A DNA stretch of 43,968 nt from CAYSCW01 sp964449165 (GTDB taxonomy: Bacteria > Acidobacteriota > Aminicenantia > Aminicenantales > Aminicenantaceae): contig CAYVAT010000027.1 of assembly GCA_964449165.1 (NCBI GenBank), positions 1-43,968 of the forward strand, written 5' to 3'. Position numbers and translations under genes: made by a program. The notes below the pieces were generated by a model. That model searched no databases, had not been told where the DNA came from, and saw nothing but the letters and a program-made list of their open reading frames with translations. Numbering within the stretch: position 1 is the stretch's first letter; each line of letters opens with the position of its first letter. Below, one piece after another: positions 25,861 through 34,227 of the stretch.

Positions 25861-26241
25861 TTATTCTTCGACCTCAATTTCGAACGGAAAACTCTGCCAC
25901 TGACCGTGAAGGTTGCATCTTTCCTTGGCCACCAGAGGATGGGCATGGTCCAGGGCGATGACAAGTTTCACTTTTGGCTCAGTCATTCGAGGAATCAGAT
26001 CGATCCGGGCAAGAAAAGTGTCTCCAGAAAAAAGCTCGATCCATTCGATGTAATGGGCATTCTCGTTGGGATGCTTCAAGTGTTTTCCTACTTCCACCGT
26101 AACTTCGAAGGGCTCCCCTTTTCTCACCTTTGAGGGTGCCTCTATGACGGGGATGTGTTTCTTCTCCAAGTCGCTCATAGCGTCGACTTTTTCTGATTTT
26201 GGCTGGTTGATCCCGCAGAAGATATCATCTTCACAATTCAT
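25861..26241 (-). CDS. Superoxide reductase (class II, neelaredoxin/desulfoferrodoxin C-domain)
   Basis: This is a 126-residue iron protein that reduces superoxide to hydrogen peroxide without making oxygen, typical of anaerobes. The iron ligands are visible: His in KHIPVIEAP, the His set in GKHLKHPNENAHYIEW, and the Cys and His of RCNLHGQW. There is no N-terminal rubredoxin-like desulforedoxin domain. The ATG at 26241 has GGAGG upstream and gives the family length; a longer frame to 26307 overlaps the preceding gene and is rejected. It follows the cysteine-rich DUF2769-like gene in the same direction. Confidence 0.92.
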   Translation of the reverse strand: MNCEDDIFCGINQPKSEKVDAMSDLEKKHIPVIEAPSKVRKGEPFEVTVEVGKHLKHPNENAHYIEWIELFSGDTFLARIDLIPRMTEPKVKLVIALDHAHPLVAKERCNLHGQWQSFPFEIEVEE

Positions 26242-26273
26242 TTTATTCCTCCAAAATTTAAAGTTTTGCAGCT

Positions 26274-26519
26274 CTATTCTTGGTCTTTTTCCGAACCACG
26301 GGTGCAATAAAACATTTTTGTTAAAGACATCTGTTCATAAACTGGACACCCGGGGCAGATACACTGATCTTCTTTTTTGATTTTATCATTCTTTCCTATG
26401 GTGGAAAGACAATACCCTATGGGGTCTGCCCCTGCTACATAGGTTGGACAGCTCCGGCAGATGCACATGCTGATCACTTCTTCTTCTTTCTTTTTCATCT
26501 CTTCTGAGTTCATTCCCAT
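26274..26519 (-). CDS. Small cysteine-rich protein (DUF2769-like)
   Basis: This is an 81-residue protein with two similar cysteine blocks, CICRSCPTY and CICPGCPVY, each followed by a later cysteine. The arrangement resembles the DUF2769 family of anaerobes, a probable metal-binding protein of unknown role. AAGGAGGAGG sits directly upstream of the ATG, which supports the start. The gap to the superoxide reductase gene is 32 bp, so they are probably co-transcribed, which suggests a redox or stress link. Confidence 0.78.
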   Translation of the reverse strand: MGMNSEEMKKKEEEVISMCICRSCPTYVAGADPIGYCLSTIGKNDKIKKEDQCICPGCPVYEQMSLTKMFYCTRGSEKDQE

Positions 26520-26610
26520 TTCCTCCTCCTTAAATTTTTTATCGTTAAGAATGAATGGTAACTCTTTTTTCCTGCATATGAGACTGCGTCTTGTGCATCA
26601 TAAAAAATAG

Positions 26611-26627
26611 TGCAGAAAATGTGCCAA
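26611..26627 (-). promoter_or_regulatory. Candidate sigma-54 promoter upstream of the DUF2769-superoxide reductase genes
   Basis: The minus strand reads TTGGCACATTTTCTGCA. It has the obligatory GG and GC dinucleotides with a 10-bp spacing and six of six bases at the -24 element (TGGCAC). The -12 element is CTGCA instead of TTGCA. It lies about 90 bp before the ATG at 26519. No sigma-54 activator gene is present in this window. Confidence 0.35.
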
Positions 26628-26775
26628 ATTTTGTTTTATATTTATTAACTGTAAATTATTGGAAACAAATGAAATATATATCGATAGAAACATTTGATCT
26701 TTTTCTCTAAACGAAATATCATCTTGCCCCTTTATTTCGGTAGTCTTTCTTCTGAGAGAAGTTTAGAAGAGAGTG

Positions 26776-26964
26776 CTATTTTTTCTTCGATTTCTCTTTT
26801 TCTTTTTCTTTCTTCCAGTAGTTCATGCATTCTATATCGCAAAAGTGCAGAACATACTTTTCTCCCTCAGCATGGATAGCTGTAGCCTTGGGTATAATTT
26901 TCTTGCACACGTGACAAGCGATCTTTTTTTCTTCTTTTTCCATCTTCATTCTTATCGATACCAT
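26776..26964 (-). CDS. Small treble-clef (TRASH-like) zinc-ribbon protein
   Basis: This is a 62-residue, lysine-rich protein with CHVC near residue 17 and FCDIEC about 20 residues later. That spacing resembles TRASH or MYM-type treble-clef metal-binding domains. The protein ends in a highly charged tail. No strong ribosome binding site precedes the ATG, and Met6 or Met8 are alternatives. It lies between the cysteine-rich stress genes and hairpin copy B. The function is unknown; metal sensing or trafficking is only a guess. Confidence 0.6.
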   Translation of the reverse strand: MVSIRMKMEKEEKKIACHVCKKIIPKATAIHAEGEKYVLHFCDIECMNYWKKEKEKEKSKKK

Positions 26965-27020
26965 ATGATAACAAAGATTTCCCCTTTTTTTAAGCTAAAA
27001 AGTAAAAGAAGATTGTATAT

Positions 27021-27184
27021 CCATTTCCGTGATAGCTAATGATGAAGGATATAATCAATCATAGCGGTAGTTCCTATCCATCCTTGCCTAGACCCTCCCA
27101 CCCGCCACTATGGGCTTCGGATGGACAGGAACCACCGCCTTGTTAGCTAACTCGATGAAATATCCTTACTCATCACGGAAATGG
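27021..27184 (-). repeat. Hairpin/MITE-like element, copy B (164 bp)
   Basis: Perfect 13-bp terminal inverted repeats, CCATTTCCGTGAT at 27021-27033 and its complement at 27172-27184, enclose a long imperfect stem. The stem includes AGTTCCTATCCAT facing ATGGACAGGAACC. The loop, read on the minus strand, is nearly identical to that of copy A (18103-18247), including GGCGGGTGGGAGGGTCT. Copy B is about 19 bp longer than A, mostly in one stem arm. It lies downstream of the nuo operon's terminal MBL gene. No open frame fills it. Confidence 0.87.
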
Positions 27185-27217
27185 AGATACCTTTTACTAA
27201 AAAGGAAAGACCTCTGA

Positions 27218-28066
27218 TTAAATAGGTTGGAAGTGATATTTATTCTTGATTTTCTTGACCTTGCCAAAGAAATGATGAGGATCATGGTTGAAGGCGAAAA
27301 TCCAGTCCTTCTCTATGGCCTGATCGAATACTTGCTGCTTGTTCTTCATCGTTTCCAGGGGATAAAGGTCATAACTCATGACATAAGGAAGGCCGATATG
27401 AGCTGATGTGGGAACCATGTCGCCCAGAAAAAGAAGTACTTTTCCTTCTGAGAAGACTCTCACACATTGATGATGGGAAGTGTGACCCGGAGCCAGGAAA
27501 ACCTCCACTCCTTTGCAGACTTCTGTCCTTCCCTCAACAAGCTTGAGGAGCCCGTGTTTTTCCAAAGGCAAAAAATTTCGAGTCAGGTAACTTTCTTTAT
27601 CCCTCTCACTGGGACGAAGAGCATACTCCCACTCTCCCCTCTGGATGATATATTTTGCATTGCTAAAGGTGGGAATCCATTCCCCTTTGGGATTTAGCCG
27701 GGTGTTGCCTCCGCAGTGATCAAAGTGAAGATGAGTGTTGATGACAAAATCTATTTTTTCAGGATCGTATCCATGTTTTTGAAGGGAAGAAACCAGCCCG
27801 GGTTTATTATCCACAGAATATAATTCATAAAACTTCACTTCGAGCCCGGTTCCAATGCCAGTCTCCACAAGAACAAGAGCTTCTCCGGTATCGATGAGAA
27901 TAGAGTTCAAGCCGAGTTTTATCCTGTTTTTTTGGTCGGCAGGAGCTTTCTTGTTCCAGAGGACTTTGGGAACCACTCCGAACATCGCACCCCCGTCGAG
28001 ATAGAAAAAGCCGTCCCTGAAACCGAATATCTGGAACTGGCCGATGGAAATTTGCTCGACAGTCAT
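27218..28066 (-). CDS. MBL-fold metallohydrolase at the end of the nuo operon
   Basis: This is a 282-residue metallo-beta-lactamase-fold hydrolase of the lactonase-like type. The metal motif HLHFDH is at residues 112-117, followed by APGHTSHHQ, the LGDMVP aspartate and FNHDPHH near the C terminus. These make a complete dinuclear site. It starts inside the nuoI stop (ATGA overlap), so it is the last gene of the complex I operon. Its role there is unknown. Lactone or thioester hydrolysis is known in the family, but nothing here identifies the substrate. Confidence 0.88.
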   Translation of the reverse strand: MTVEQISIGQFQIFGFRDGFFYLDGGAMFGVVPKVLWNKKAPADQKNRIKLGLNSILIDTGEALVLVETGIGTGLEVKFYELYSVDNKPGLVSSLQKHGYDPEKIDFVINTHLHFDHCGGNTRLNPKGEWIPTFSNAKYIIQRGEWEYALRPSERDKESYLTRNFLPLEKHGLLKLVEGRTEVCKGVEVFLAPGHTSHHQCVRVFSEGKVLLFLGDMVPTSAHIGLPYVMSYDLYPLETMKNKQQVFDQAIEKDWIFAFNHDPHHFFGKVKKIKNKYHFQPI

Positions 28067-28536
28067 TTGAGAAGTTTTTCTAAGTCATACATAAGGTCTT
28101 GGCGGGAGTATTGGGCGATATCGATTTGGAGTGTATCCATGCGGATTGCATCCTCTGGACAGGCTTCTACACAAAAGCCGCAGAAACAGCATCGGCTGAG
28201 ATCGATTACAAACTTGGCTGGATATTTCTGGATTTCAGGATCAGGGTCTTCAATGGCCTCGACAAAGATACATTCGGAGGGGCAGACAGTCACACACAGC
28301 ATGCAGGCCACACAGCGAGGTTTCCCGTCCTCTCTCTTCATCAGTCGGTGGAGACTTCGATGTCGGGGGGCAAGTTCCTTTTTTTCCTCTGGATACTGGA
28401 TAGTCACTGCCCCTTTTCTTTTAGTCTTGATCCCCAGCACCTTGAGAATATGGAAGAACATGTTGATCACGAAGTGGCGGGCAGTGATCACACTGCCTCT
28501 TATGATCTCGATAAAATACCCTAAAGCTTTAATCAT
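28063..28536 (-). CDS. nuoI: NADH-quinone oxidoreductase subunit I
   Basis: This is a 157-residue ferredoxin-like subunit that carries clusters N6a and N6b between the peripheral arm and N2. Two CX2CX2CX3CP motifs are present, CVACMLCVTVCP and CCFCGFCVEACP. The amphipathic N terminus contacts the membrane arm. It starts 1 bp after the nuoH stop and overlaps the MBL gene by 4 bp. Confidence 0.96.
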   Translation of the reverse strand: MIKALGYFIEIIRGSVITARHFVINMFFHILKVLGIKTKRKGAVTIQYPEEKKELAPRHRSLHRLMKREDGKPRCVACMLCVTVCPSECIFVEAIEDPDPEIQKYPAKFVIDLSRCCFCGFCVEACPEDAIRMDTLQIDIAQYSRQDLMYDLEKLLK

Positions 28537-28537
28537 T

Positions 28538-29611
28538 TCAGATGCTCATCACAAGACCCGTACCCAGGATGTTAACCAGGCTCAAGGGGATCAGCAGTTT
28601 CCATCCCATATCCATCAATTGATCGTAGCGGAAACGGGGGTAAGTCCAGCGGATTAATATCTGAAGCCAGCAGAAGAAAAAGACTTTGATGTTGAATGCA
28701 GCGACCTGGAAAATGACTGCAATCCAGTGGGGCAGCAGCCATTGAGCTCCACCAGGAAAATGAAATCCATCCGCAGCCAGCCAGGGAACTTGCCAGCCAC
28801 CAAAAAAGAGAGTCGTCAGAAGACAGGAGACGATGATGATCTCCATAAAATCAGTCATCATGAACAGGCCCCATTTAAGCCCGCTGTATTCGGTGAAGAA
28901 GCCGATGATTTCGGACTCTCCCTCAGGAAGATCAAAAGGAACCCTTTTTGTTTCTGCCAAGGCAGCGAAGAAAAATATTACGAATCCCAGAGGTTGAAGA
29001 AGAATACCCCATTTCGGTATTACTCCGAAAAGCAGGTCTCCTTGATAATGGACAATCTCTGAGAGCTTAAGAGAGGGGTAAACCATGATGAGACCGATGA
29101 GCGATAATCCCAGAGCCACTTCGTAGGAGATGAGTTGGGCTGCTCCTCTCATTCCGCCGATGAGGGTAAAGCGGTTATTGGAGGCCCAGCCGCTGATGAT
29201 GATGCCGTAGATGCCCAAACTCAGCATAGCCAGCACAAAAAGAAGGCCGACGTTGTAATCCAGAATCTGAAGATGGATTCTCCTTCCTCCGATGTGGAAG
29301 GCATCGCCGAACGGCATAGCGGATATGGTAATGGCCACAAAGAAAAAGGAAAGAAATGGAGCCAGATTATGGAGGAACCGTCGGGAGAAAGAAGGAGTGA
29401 AATCTTCTTTGAAAATCATCTTGATGGCATCGGCAAAAGGCTGGAAAAGTCCGATAATGCGGATTCCAAAAATCGATGCCCGGTTGGCACCTATGCGGTC
29501 TTGAATAACCGCACTCTCCTTTCTTTCAAGCCAAGTCAGGTAGAGAGTGAGAGTCAGAAACCAGATCAGGGCACAGACAATTTTGATAAAGATGATGAGA
29601 ATATCTGTCAC
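28538..29611 (-). CDS. nuoH: NADH-quinone oxidoreductase subunit H
   Basis: This is a 357-residue membrane subunit that forms the quinone-binding chamber next to NuoB and NuoD. About eight membrane helices are visible, with the conserved RIGANRASI loop, the ALAETKRVPFDLPEGESE loop and a final WTYPRFRYDQLM segment. It is the only membrane-arm core subunit besides NuoA found in this operon. It overlaps nuoG by 4 bp (ATGA). Confidence 0.96.
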   Translation of the reverse strand: MTDILIIFIKIVCALIWFLTLTLYLTWLERKESAVIQDRIGANRASIFGIRIIGLFQPFADAIKMIFKEDFTPSFSRRFLHNLAPFLSFFFVAITISAMPFGDAFHIGGRRIHLQILDYNVGLLFVLAMLSLGIYGIIISGWASNNRFTLIGGMRGAAQLISYEVALGLSLIGLIMVYPSLKLSEIVHYQGDLLFGVIPKWGILLQPLGFVIFFFAALAETKRVPFDLPEGESEIIGFFTEYSGLKWGLFMMTDFMEIIIVSCLLTTLFFGGWQVPWLAADGFHFPGGAQWLLPHWIAVIFQVAAFNIKVFFFCWLQILIRWTYPRFRYDQLMDMGWKLLIPLSLVNILGTGLVMSI

Positions 29612-31161
29612 TTTGCCTTCTCGGAATAAAGATTTTGCTTTTTCAACTCCTGGAAGATGATCTCAGGAGAAGAAAGAAGCTTGTAGTCGTAAAAAGGGAG
29701 TTTGAGTTGCTTGGCCATCTCGACCAGTATTTTCCATTCAGGGAGTCCCTCTCCACATGCCTCAAAGACAGCCGAGAACCTTTGAGTTTTTCCATCCACG
29801 TTGGTCAGAGATCCTTCCTTTTCGGGGATCAACGCTGTGGGAAGAACTATATCGAAATGAGCATTCCATTCATTAGCATGAGCGGTGAAAAGGACTTTAG
29901 TTTCGATTTTTTCCAGCGCTGCTTTGGTCTCTGGCGATTGGAGTGGAGAAGAAAAGGGAGGATCAAAGGCAAGAAGGAGTTCCGTTTCAGGATGGATAGA
30001 AGCCATTTTGAGCTGATCAGGCGAGAAACCGAGCTCTTGGGCTCCGCGCCGGTTTGGACTGCGGTCCTCAGTAAGAAGGAATTGGTCGCCCTTTTCCTGG
30101 GGATTATCAACTGTAAAGATCTGGCCGATCTTTAAATCATCCTTAAAAATTCTTTTAATAAGAAAAAGCTCTTCATTGGAAAGCCATGTGTTCAAGATGA
30201 TAGCTATGCGAGATGTGCGATGCATGGAATTAAGCTTTTTGATTTTCTCTGTAAGGAAATAGAGTATGTTTTCCCAAGTGATGGATTTTCTGTGATTGCT
30301 GTTGTGGGAAATCTTGAGGAGGCGAGATTCATTCAGGTAACTGTATCCGTAGCGACCGATATCACAGATCCAAAAACTGTTAATCTCCGGATTTTCTCGT
30401 GCTTTTATTCTGTAGACTCTTTTGGAGAGCGGGAAACGCGGAAAACCACGATGATACTCGATATAAATATTACAGCCTCGACTGCAGAGAGAGCAGATGG
30501 AGGCGCCCTTTTGCAAGAACCAGGTTCGGGTTTGGAACCTGAAGTCAGAATCTGTGATGGCCCCCACTGGACAGATCTCGGTTAAGTTGCCGGAATAATT
30601 GTTGTCTATGGGAACGCTGTTGTAGATATTGATTTCCGAGTGGATGCCCCTCTCGAAGACGCCCAGCTCCTGGGTTTTTGTTACTTCCTTTAAAAAACGC
30701 ACACAGCGCGTGCATAGAATGCATCTTTCCTGGTCAAGTATCAGATTTTTTCCGATTCTTATTTTTTTCTCTCTTCTTTCCTTGTATTCTTCAAACTGGC
30801 TTTCAAAGAGTCCATACTCCTCATAGTAGTCCTGAAGCTTGCACTCCCCTGCTTTATCACAGATGGGACAGTCGATGGGATGTTCAGCCAAGAGAAATTC
30901 CAAAACTCCTTTTCTGGCTTCGATCACTTTTTCGCTTTGGGTGAAGATCTTCATGCCTTCCCTTATCCGGGTGGAACAGGCAAGCTCGAGTTTAGGAAGA
31001 CCTTCGATCTCCACTAGACACATTCGACAACTCCCTTCAGGAGGGAAGGCTGCATGATAGCAGAAATGGGGAATGGGAATGCTGGCTTTCTCAGCTGCCT
31101 GAAGGATAGTGGCACTGTCATCAGCTTCTATCGGCTTTCCGTCTATGAATATTTTAACCAT
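29608..31161 (-). CDS. nuoG: NADH-quinone oxidoreductase subunit G (short form)
   Basis: This is a 517-residue iron-sulfur subunit. It has a 2Fe-2S ferredoxin domain (HFCYHAAFPPEGSCRMC), the HPIDCPICDKAGEC cluster ligands (one His, three Cys), a CX2CX2C plus CPVGAI 4Fe-4S site and a further CSLCSRGC motif. A much reduced molybdopterin-oxidoreductase-like domain follows. NuoG is usually about 680-900 residues, so the C-terminal fold is shortened while every cluster ligand is kept. It overlaps nuoH by 4 bp and lies 12 bp after nuoF. Confidence 0.92.
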   Translation of the reverse strand: MVKIFIDGKPIEADDSATILQAAEKASIPIPHFCYHAAFPPEGSCRMCLVEIEGLPKLELACSTRIREGMKIFTQSEKVIEARKGVLEFLLAEHPIDCPICDKAGECKLQDYYEEYGLFESQFEEYKERREKKIRIGKNLILDQERCILCTRCVRFLKEVTKTQELGVFERGIHSEINIYNSVPIDNNYSGNLTEICPVGAITDSDFRFQTRTWFLQKGASICSLCSRGCNIYIEYHRGFPRFPLSKRVYRIKARENPEINSFWICDIGRYGYSYLNESRLLKISHNSNHRKSITWENILYFLTEKIKKLNSMHRTSRIAIILNTWLSNEELFLIKRIFKDDLKIGQIFTVDNPQEKGDQFLLTEDRSPNRRGAQELGFSPDQLKMASIHPETELLLAFDPPFSSPLQSPETKAALEKIETKVLFTAHANEWNAHFDIVLPTALIPEKEGSLTNVDGKTQRFSAVFEACGEGLPEWKILVEMAKQLKLPFYDYKLLSSPEIIFQELKKQNLYSEKAK

Positions 31162-31173
31162 TTTAATCTTGTT

Positions 31174-32421
31174 TCATTCAATTTTAATATAGGATTCCAG
31201 CTCCTGACGAAACTTCCTTACTATGGAGAGAATAGGCATGGCTGCTGCATCCCCTAACGGACAAAGAGTTTTCCCCAGGATGTTGGAGGCCAAACGCTCA
31301 ATATTGTCCAGGTCAGCCTTTTGACCTTTGCCGGCTTTGATCCTTTTGGTGATCTTGTTGATCCAGGAATTCCCGATCCGACAGGGTGTACACTGGCCAC
31401 AGGATTCGTGGGAGTAGAATTTGGTGACCAGCTTTAAGACATCCAGCATGGATGTCTCTTGGTCGATAACGATAATGGCAGCCGAACCCAGCATGCTTTC
31501 AGCCGCCACCAAGGAGTCGAAATCCATGTCGATATCGATTTCATCAGCCTTGAGCACTGGAGCTGACATTCCCCCTGGTATGACCGCCTTGAGTTGCGTG
31601 CCTTCCTTCATCCCTCCCGCATGCTTGAAGATGATATCTCTGAGATTTGTGCCCATGGGCAGCTCATAGATACCGGGCTTTTTTACCATCCCGCTCACTC
31701 CAAAAATCCGAGTGCCACCATCCTTGGGTAAGCCTCTCTTCAGGAACCATTCTGCCCCGTTAAGAATGATAGGCGGGATGTTGGAGATTGTTTCTACGTT
31801 GTTGATCACTGTCGGGCATTGAAAAAGCCCGATGGAGGCGGGAAATGGGGGTTTAAGCCGCGGATAACCACGTTTACCTTCCAGAGACTCCAGAAGCGCT
31901 GTTTCTTCGCCGCAGATATAAGCGCCAGCGCCTCGATGGACAAAAATATCCAGATCAATTCCTTTGCCTAAGATATTTTTTCCCAAGAATCCCTCTTTGT
32001 GGGCTTCAGCAATAGCTTGTTCAAGCCTTAAAGCGATTGCCTCATACTCACCACGGATGTAAATAAAAGCGGTGTTGATTCCCACGCAGAAAGAGGTGAT
32101 GATGATGCCTTCCAGAAGAAGATGAGGATTGTGGCTCATTATGTAGCGATCTTTAAAGGTTCCAGGTTCACCTTCATCGGCATTGATACACAGGTACTTG
32201 GGTTTGTCCACTTCCTTGGGAACAAAACCCCACTTGATTCCTGCGGGGAAACCCGCTCCTCCTCTGCCTCTGAGATTGGCCTTCTTCACTTCTTCCAGGA
32301 TGTCTTGGGGTTTCATCTGCAGGGCCTTGCGGACAGCGCTGTATCCTTTCTGTTCGAGATAGACATCGATCTTGTACAGATTTTTAAGATCAAACTGCTT
32401 GGTTAGGACCTTTTCTTCCAC
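31174..32421 (-). CDS. nuoF: NADH-quinone oxidoreductase subunit F (NADH/FMN binding)
   Basis: This is a 415-residue flavoprotein that takes electrons from NADH. The glycine-rich NADH and FMN segments GRGGAGFPAGIKW and GAGAYICGEETALLESLEG are present, as are the N3 ligands ESCGQCTPCRIG and a final CPLGDAA cysteine. It is complete, with no HoxU or NfnB-type fusions. It lies between nuoE and nuoG, the standard order, and begins 3 bp after the nuoE stop. Confidence 0.96.
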   Translation of the reverse strand: MEEKVLTKQFDLKNLYKIDVYLEQKGYSAVRKALQMKPQDILEEVKKANLRGRGGAGFPAGIKWGFVPKEVDKPKYLCINADEGEPGTFKDRYIMSHNPHLLLEGIIITSFCVGINTAFIYIRGEYEAIALRLEQAIAEAHKEGFLGKNILGKGIDLDIFVHRGAGAYICGEETALLESLEGKRGYPRLKPPFPASIGLFQCPTVINNVETISNIPPIILNGAEWFLKRGLPKDGGTRIFGVSGMVKKPGIYELPMGTNLRDIIFKHAGGMKEGTQLKAVIPGGMSAPVLKADEIDIDMDFDSLVAAESMLGSAAIIVIDQETSMLDVLKLVTKFYSHESCGQCTPCRIGNSWINKITKRIKAGKGQKADLDNIERLASNILGKTLCPLGDAAAMPILSIVRKFRQELESYIKIE

Positions 32422-32424
32422 TGT

Positions 32425-32898
32425 TTATTCCAGTTTATCCAGGATTTCGTCGATTTTCTTTCTGTTTAAGTCCCCATAGTATTCAAAGTTGATCATCATT
32501 GAGGGAGCTTGTTCACAGGCTCCTAGACACTCTACTGTAGTCAGGGTGAATCTCTGGTCGGGAGTGGTCTCACCAGGCCGGATTCCCAGTTTTTCCGTCA
32601 GATACTCAATCAGTTTTTCCGCACCCATGAGGGTACAGCTCAGATTTGAGCAGACTTGAATATGGTACTTTCCCACAGGCTTACGGTTGATCATGGTATA
32701 AAAGCTTACCACCTCTCTGACCTTGATGGGTTTTATCCCTAAAACACCAGCTACAAGCTTTTCCTCCTCTTCTGAGATGGAGCCGAATTCTCGCTGGGCA
32801 AGATGCAGAATGGGAAGGATGGCTGCTTCTTTATGGGGATATCGGGATAGAATCTCCTCGATTTTCTTTCTGGTTTGATTCGAAAATTCGGGACTCAT
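32425..32898 (-). CDS. nuoE: NADH-quinone oxidoreductase subunit E
   Basis: This is a 157-residue thioredoxin-like 2Fe-2S subunit. The ligands are two cysteines in CSNLSC, then Cys in VECLGACEQAP (two residues). The helical N terminus (IEEILSRYPHKEAAILPILHLAQREFG) is typical. It overlaps nuoD by 4 bp. Confidence 0.95.
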   Translation of the reverse strand: MSPEFSNQTRKKIEEILSRYPHKEAAILPILHLAQREFGSISEEEEKLVAGVLGIKPIKVREVVSFYTMINRKPVGKYHIQVCSNLSCTLMGAEKLIEYLTEKLGIRPGETTPDQRFTLTTVECLGACEQAPSMMINFEYYGDLNRKKIDEILDKLE

Positions 32899-34226
32899 CT
32901 ATCCAGTTCTCCACCGATCATGTTCAAGGAACCAAAGGTGGGGATGATGTCAGCCACATAATGGCCCTGAATCATCTCCTCCATAGCGGAAACCAGGTGG
33001 AAACATGGGGCTCTGAGATGCAGGCGATAAGGTCTGTCTGTTCCATCCGAGACGATGTAGAAGCCCAGTTCCCCGTTTCCCCCTTCAACCGAAAAATAGA
33101 CTTCTCCCTTAGGAGGCCTTATACCGTGCTTTTCCATGAAAAATTTAAAATGGCTGATTAAACCCTCTATATTGGTGTAAGTATCTTCCTTAGGAGGTAC
33201 TGTATATCTTTTTTCCTCTGTCATGATATCCTTGTAGCGCTCTTTTTCTGAGCCTTCGATGTTAGGAGAAAGCTTGATTCTCTTTTCGACTTTTTTTGCT
33301 CTGGAGGCTTTGACAGCCTCGGCTGGCTTCATCCCTCGAGCCGTCAGTTGAAGTGGAGAAGATGGCTCAGGCATCATCTCCATTGCCTGTTCGATGATCC
33401 GCAGGCTCTGCTCCATCTCCTTCATCCTAACCATGTAGCGATCGAAATTATCCCCTCTTTCTCCGAGAGGAACCTCAAAATCGATTTTGTCATAAACGAG
33501 ATAGGGATGGGCTTTGCGGACATCATAATAAACGCCAGTGGAGCGGAGACAAGGCCCCGTCCATCCGTAGTTAATGGCTGTTTGGGCAGAAACAACGGCA
33601 ATGTCCCGTGTTCGGTTGAGAAAGATTTTGTTTCTGTCCAGAAGGCCATGAACATCCTTGAGGACTTTTCGGGTTTCGACGATGGCCTTCTTGAGATCAT
33701 CTCTCCAATCAGGATGCAGCTCAGCCCTTACTCCTCCGATTCGGATGTAAGAAGTGGTCATCCGTGCACCTGTGGTCCGTTCGATGACATCCCAGATGAA
33801 CTCACGGGCCTTTATGTTGTAGAGGAAAACGGTGAACGCGCCGCATTCCATGGCCATGGCAGCAAGACAGGTGAGATGATCGGATATCCGTGAAAGTTCG
33901 CTCATGATGACCCGGATATACTGGGCCCGCTGTGGAACATTTATCTCTAGCATCTTTTCTATGGTCATAACATAGCCGAGATTATTGATCAGAGGAGAGA
34001 CATAGTTCAGCCTGTCTGTATAGGGAAGCAAATTAAAATAAGTCCGGTGCTCGCAGGTTTTTTCAAAGCCTCTGTGAAGATAGCCCACCTCCACTTCTGA
34101 ATTGAGGATCTTTTCGCTATCCAGCTCCACCATAACTCGAATCGTGCCATGCATGGCAGGATGGGAAGGTCCCATGTTGAGCAGCATACTTTCCTTGCGA
34201 GCCTGTTTTCGAATTTTTGTCGACAT
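32895..34226 (-). CDS. nuoD: NADH-quinone oxidoreductase subunit D
   Basis: This is a 443-residue subunit related to hydrogenase large subunits that forms the quinone site with NuoB. The conserved NMGPSHPAMHGTIRV and GYLHRGFEK starts are present, as are CLRSTGVYYDVRKAHPY and the final PTFGSLNMIGGELDR. Residues about 300-330 hold a lysine-rich insertion (KASRAKKVEKRIKL) that is not usual in NuoD. It is separate from nuoC, not fused. The nuoC-nuoD spacing is 1 bp. Confidence 0.95.
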   Translation of the reverse strand: MSTKIRKQARKESMLLNMGPSHPAMHGTIRVMVELDSEKILNSEVEVGYLHRGFEKTCEHRTYFNLLPYTDRLNYVSPLINNLGYVMTIEKMLEINVPQRAQYIRVIMSELSRISDHLTCLAAMAMECGAFTVFLYNIKAREFIWDVIERTTGARMTTSYIRIGGVRAELHPDWRDDLKKAIVETRKVLKDVHGLLDRNKIFLNRTRDIAVVSAQTAINYGWTGPCLRSTGVYYDVRKAHPYLVYDKIDFEVPLGERGDNFDRYMVRMKEMEQSLRIIEQAMEMMPEPSSPLQLTARGMKPAEAVKASRAKKVEKRIKLSPNIEGSEKERYKDIMTEEKRYTVPPKEDTYTNIEGLISHFKFFMEKHGIRPPKGEVYFSVEGGNGELGFYIVSDGTDRPYRLHLRAPCFHLVSAMEEMIQGHYVADIIPTFGSLNMIGGELDR

Positions 34227-34227
34227 C

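Noticed and set aside
26242..26307. Longer start for superoxide reductase
   Set aside because: It overlaps the upstream cysteine-rich gene; the ATG at 26241 has a strong GGAGG site and gives the normal family length.
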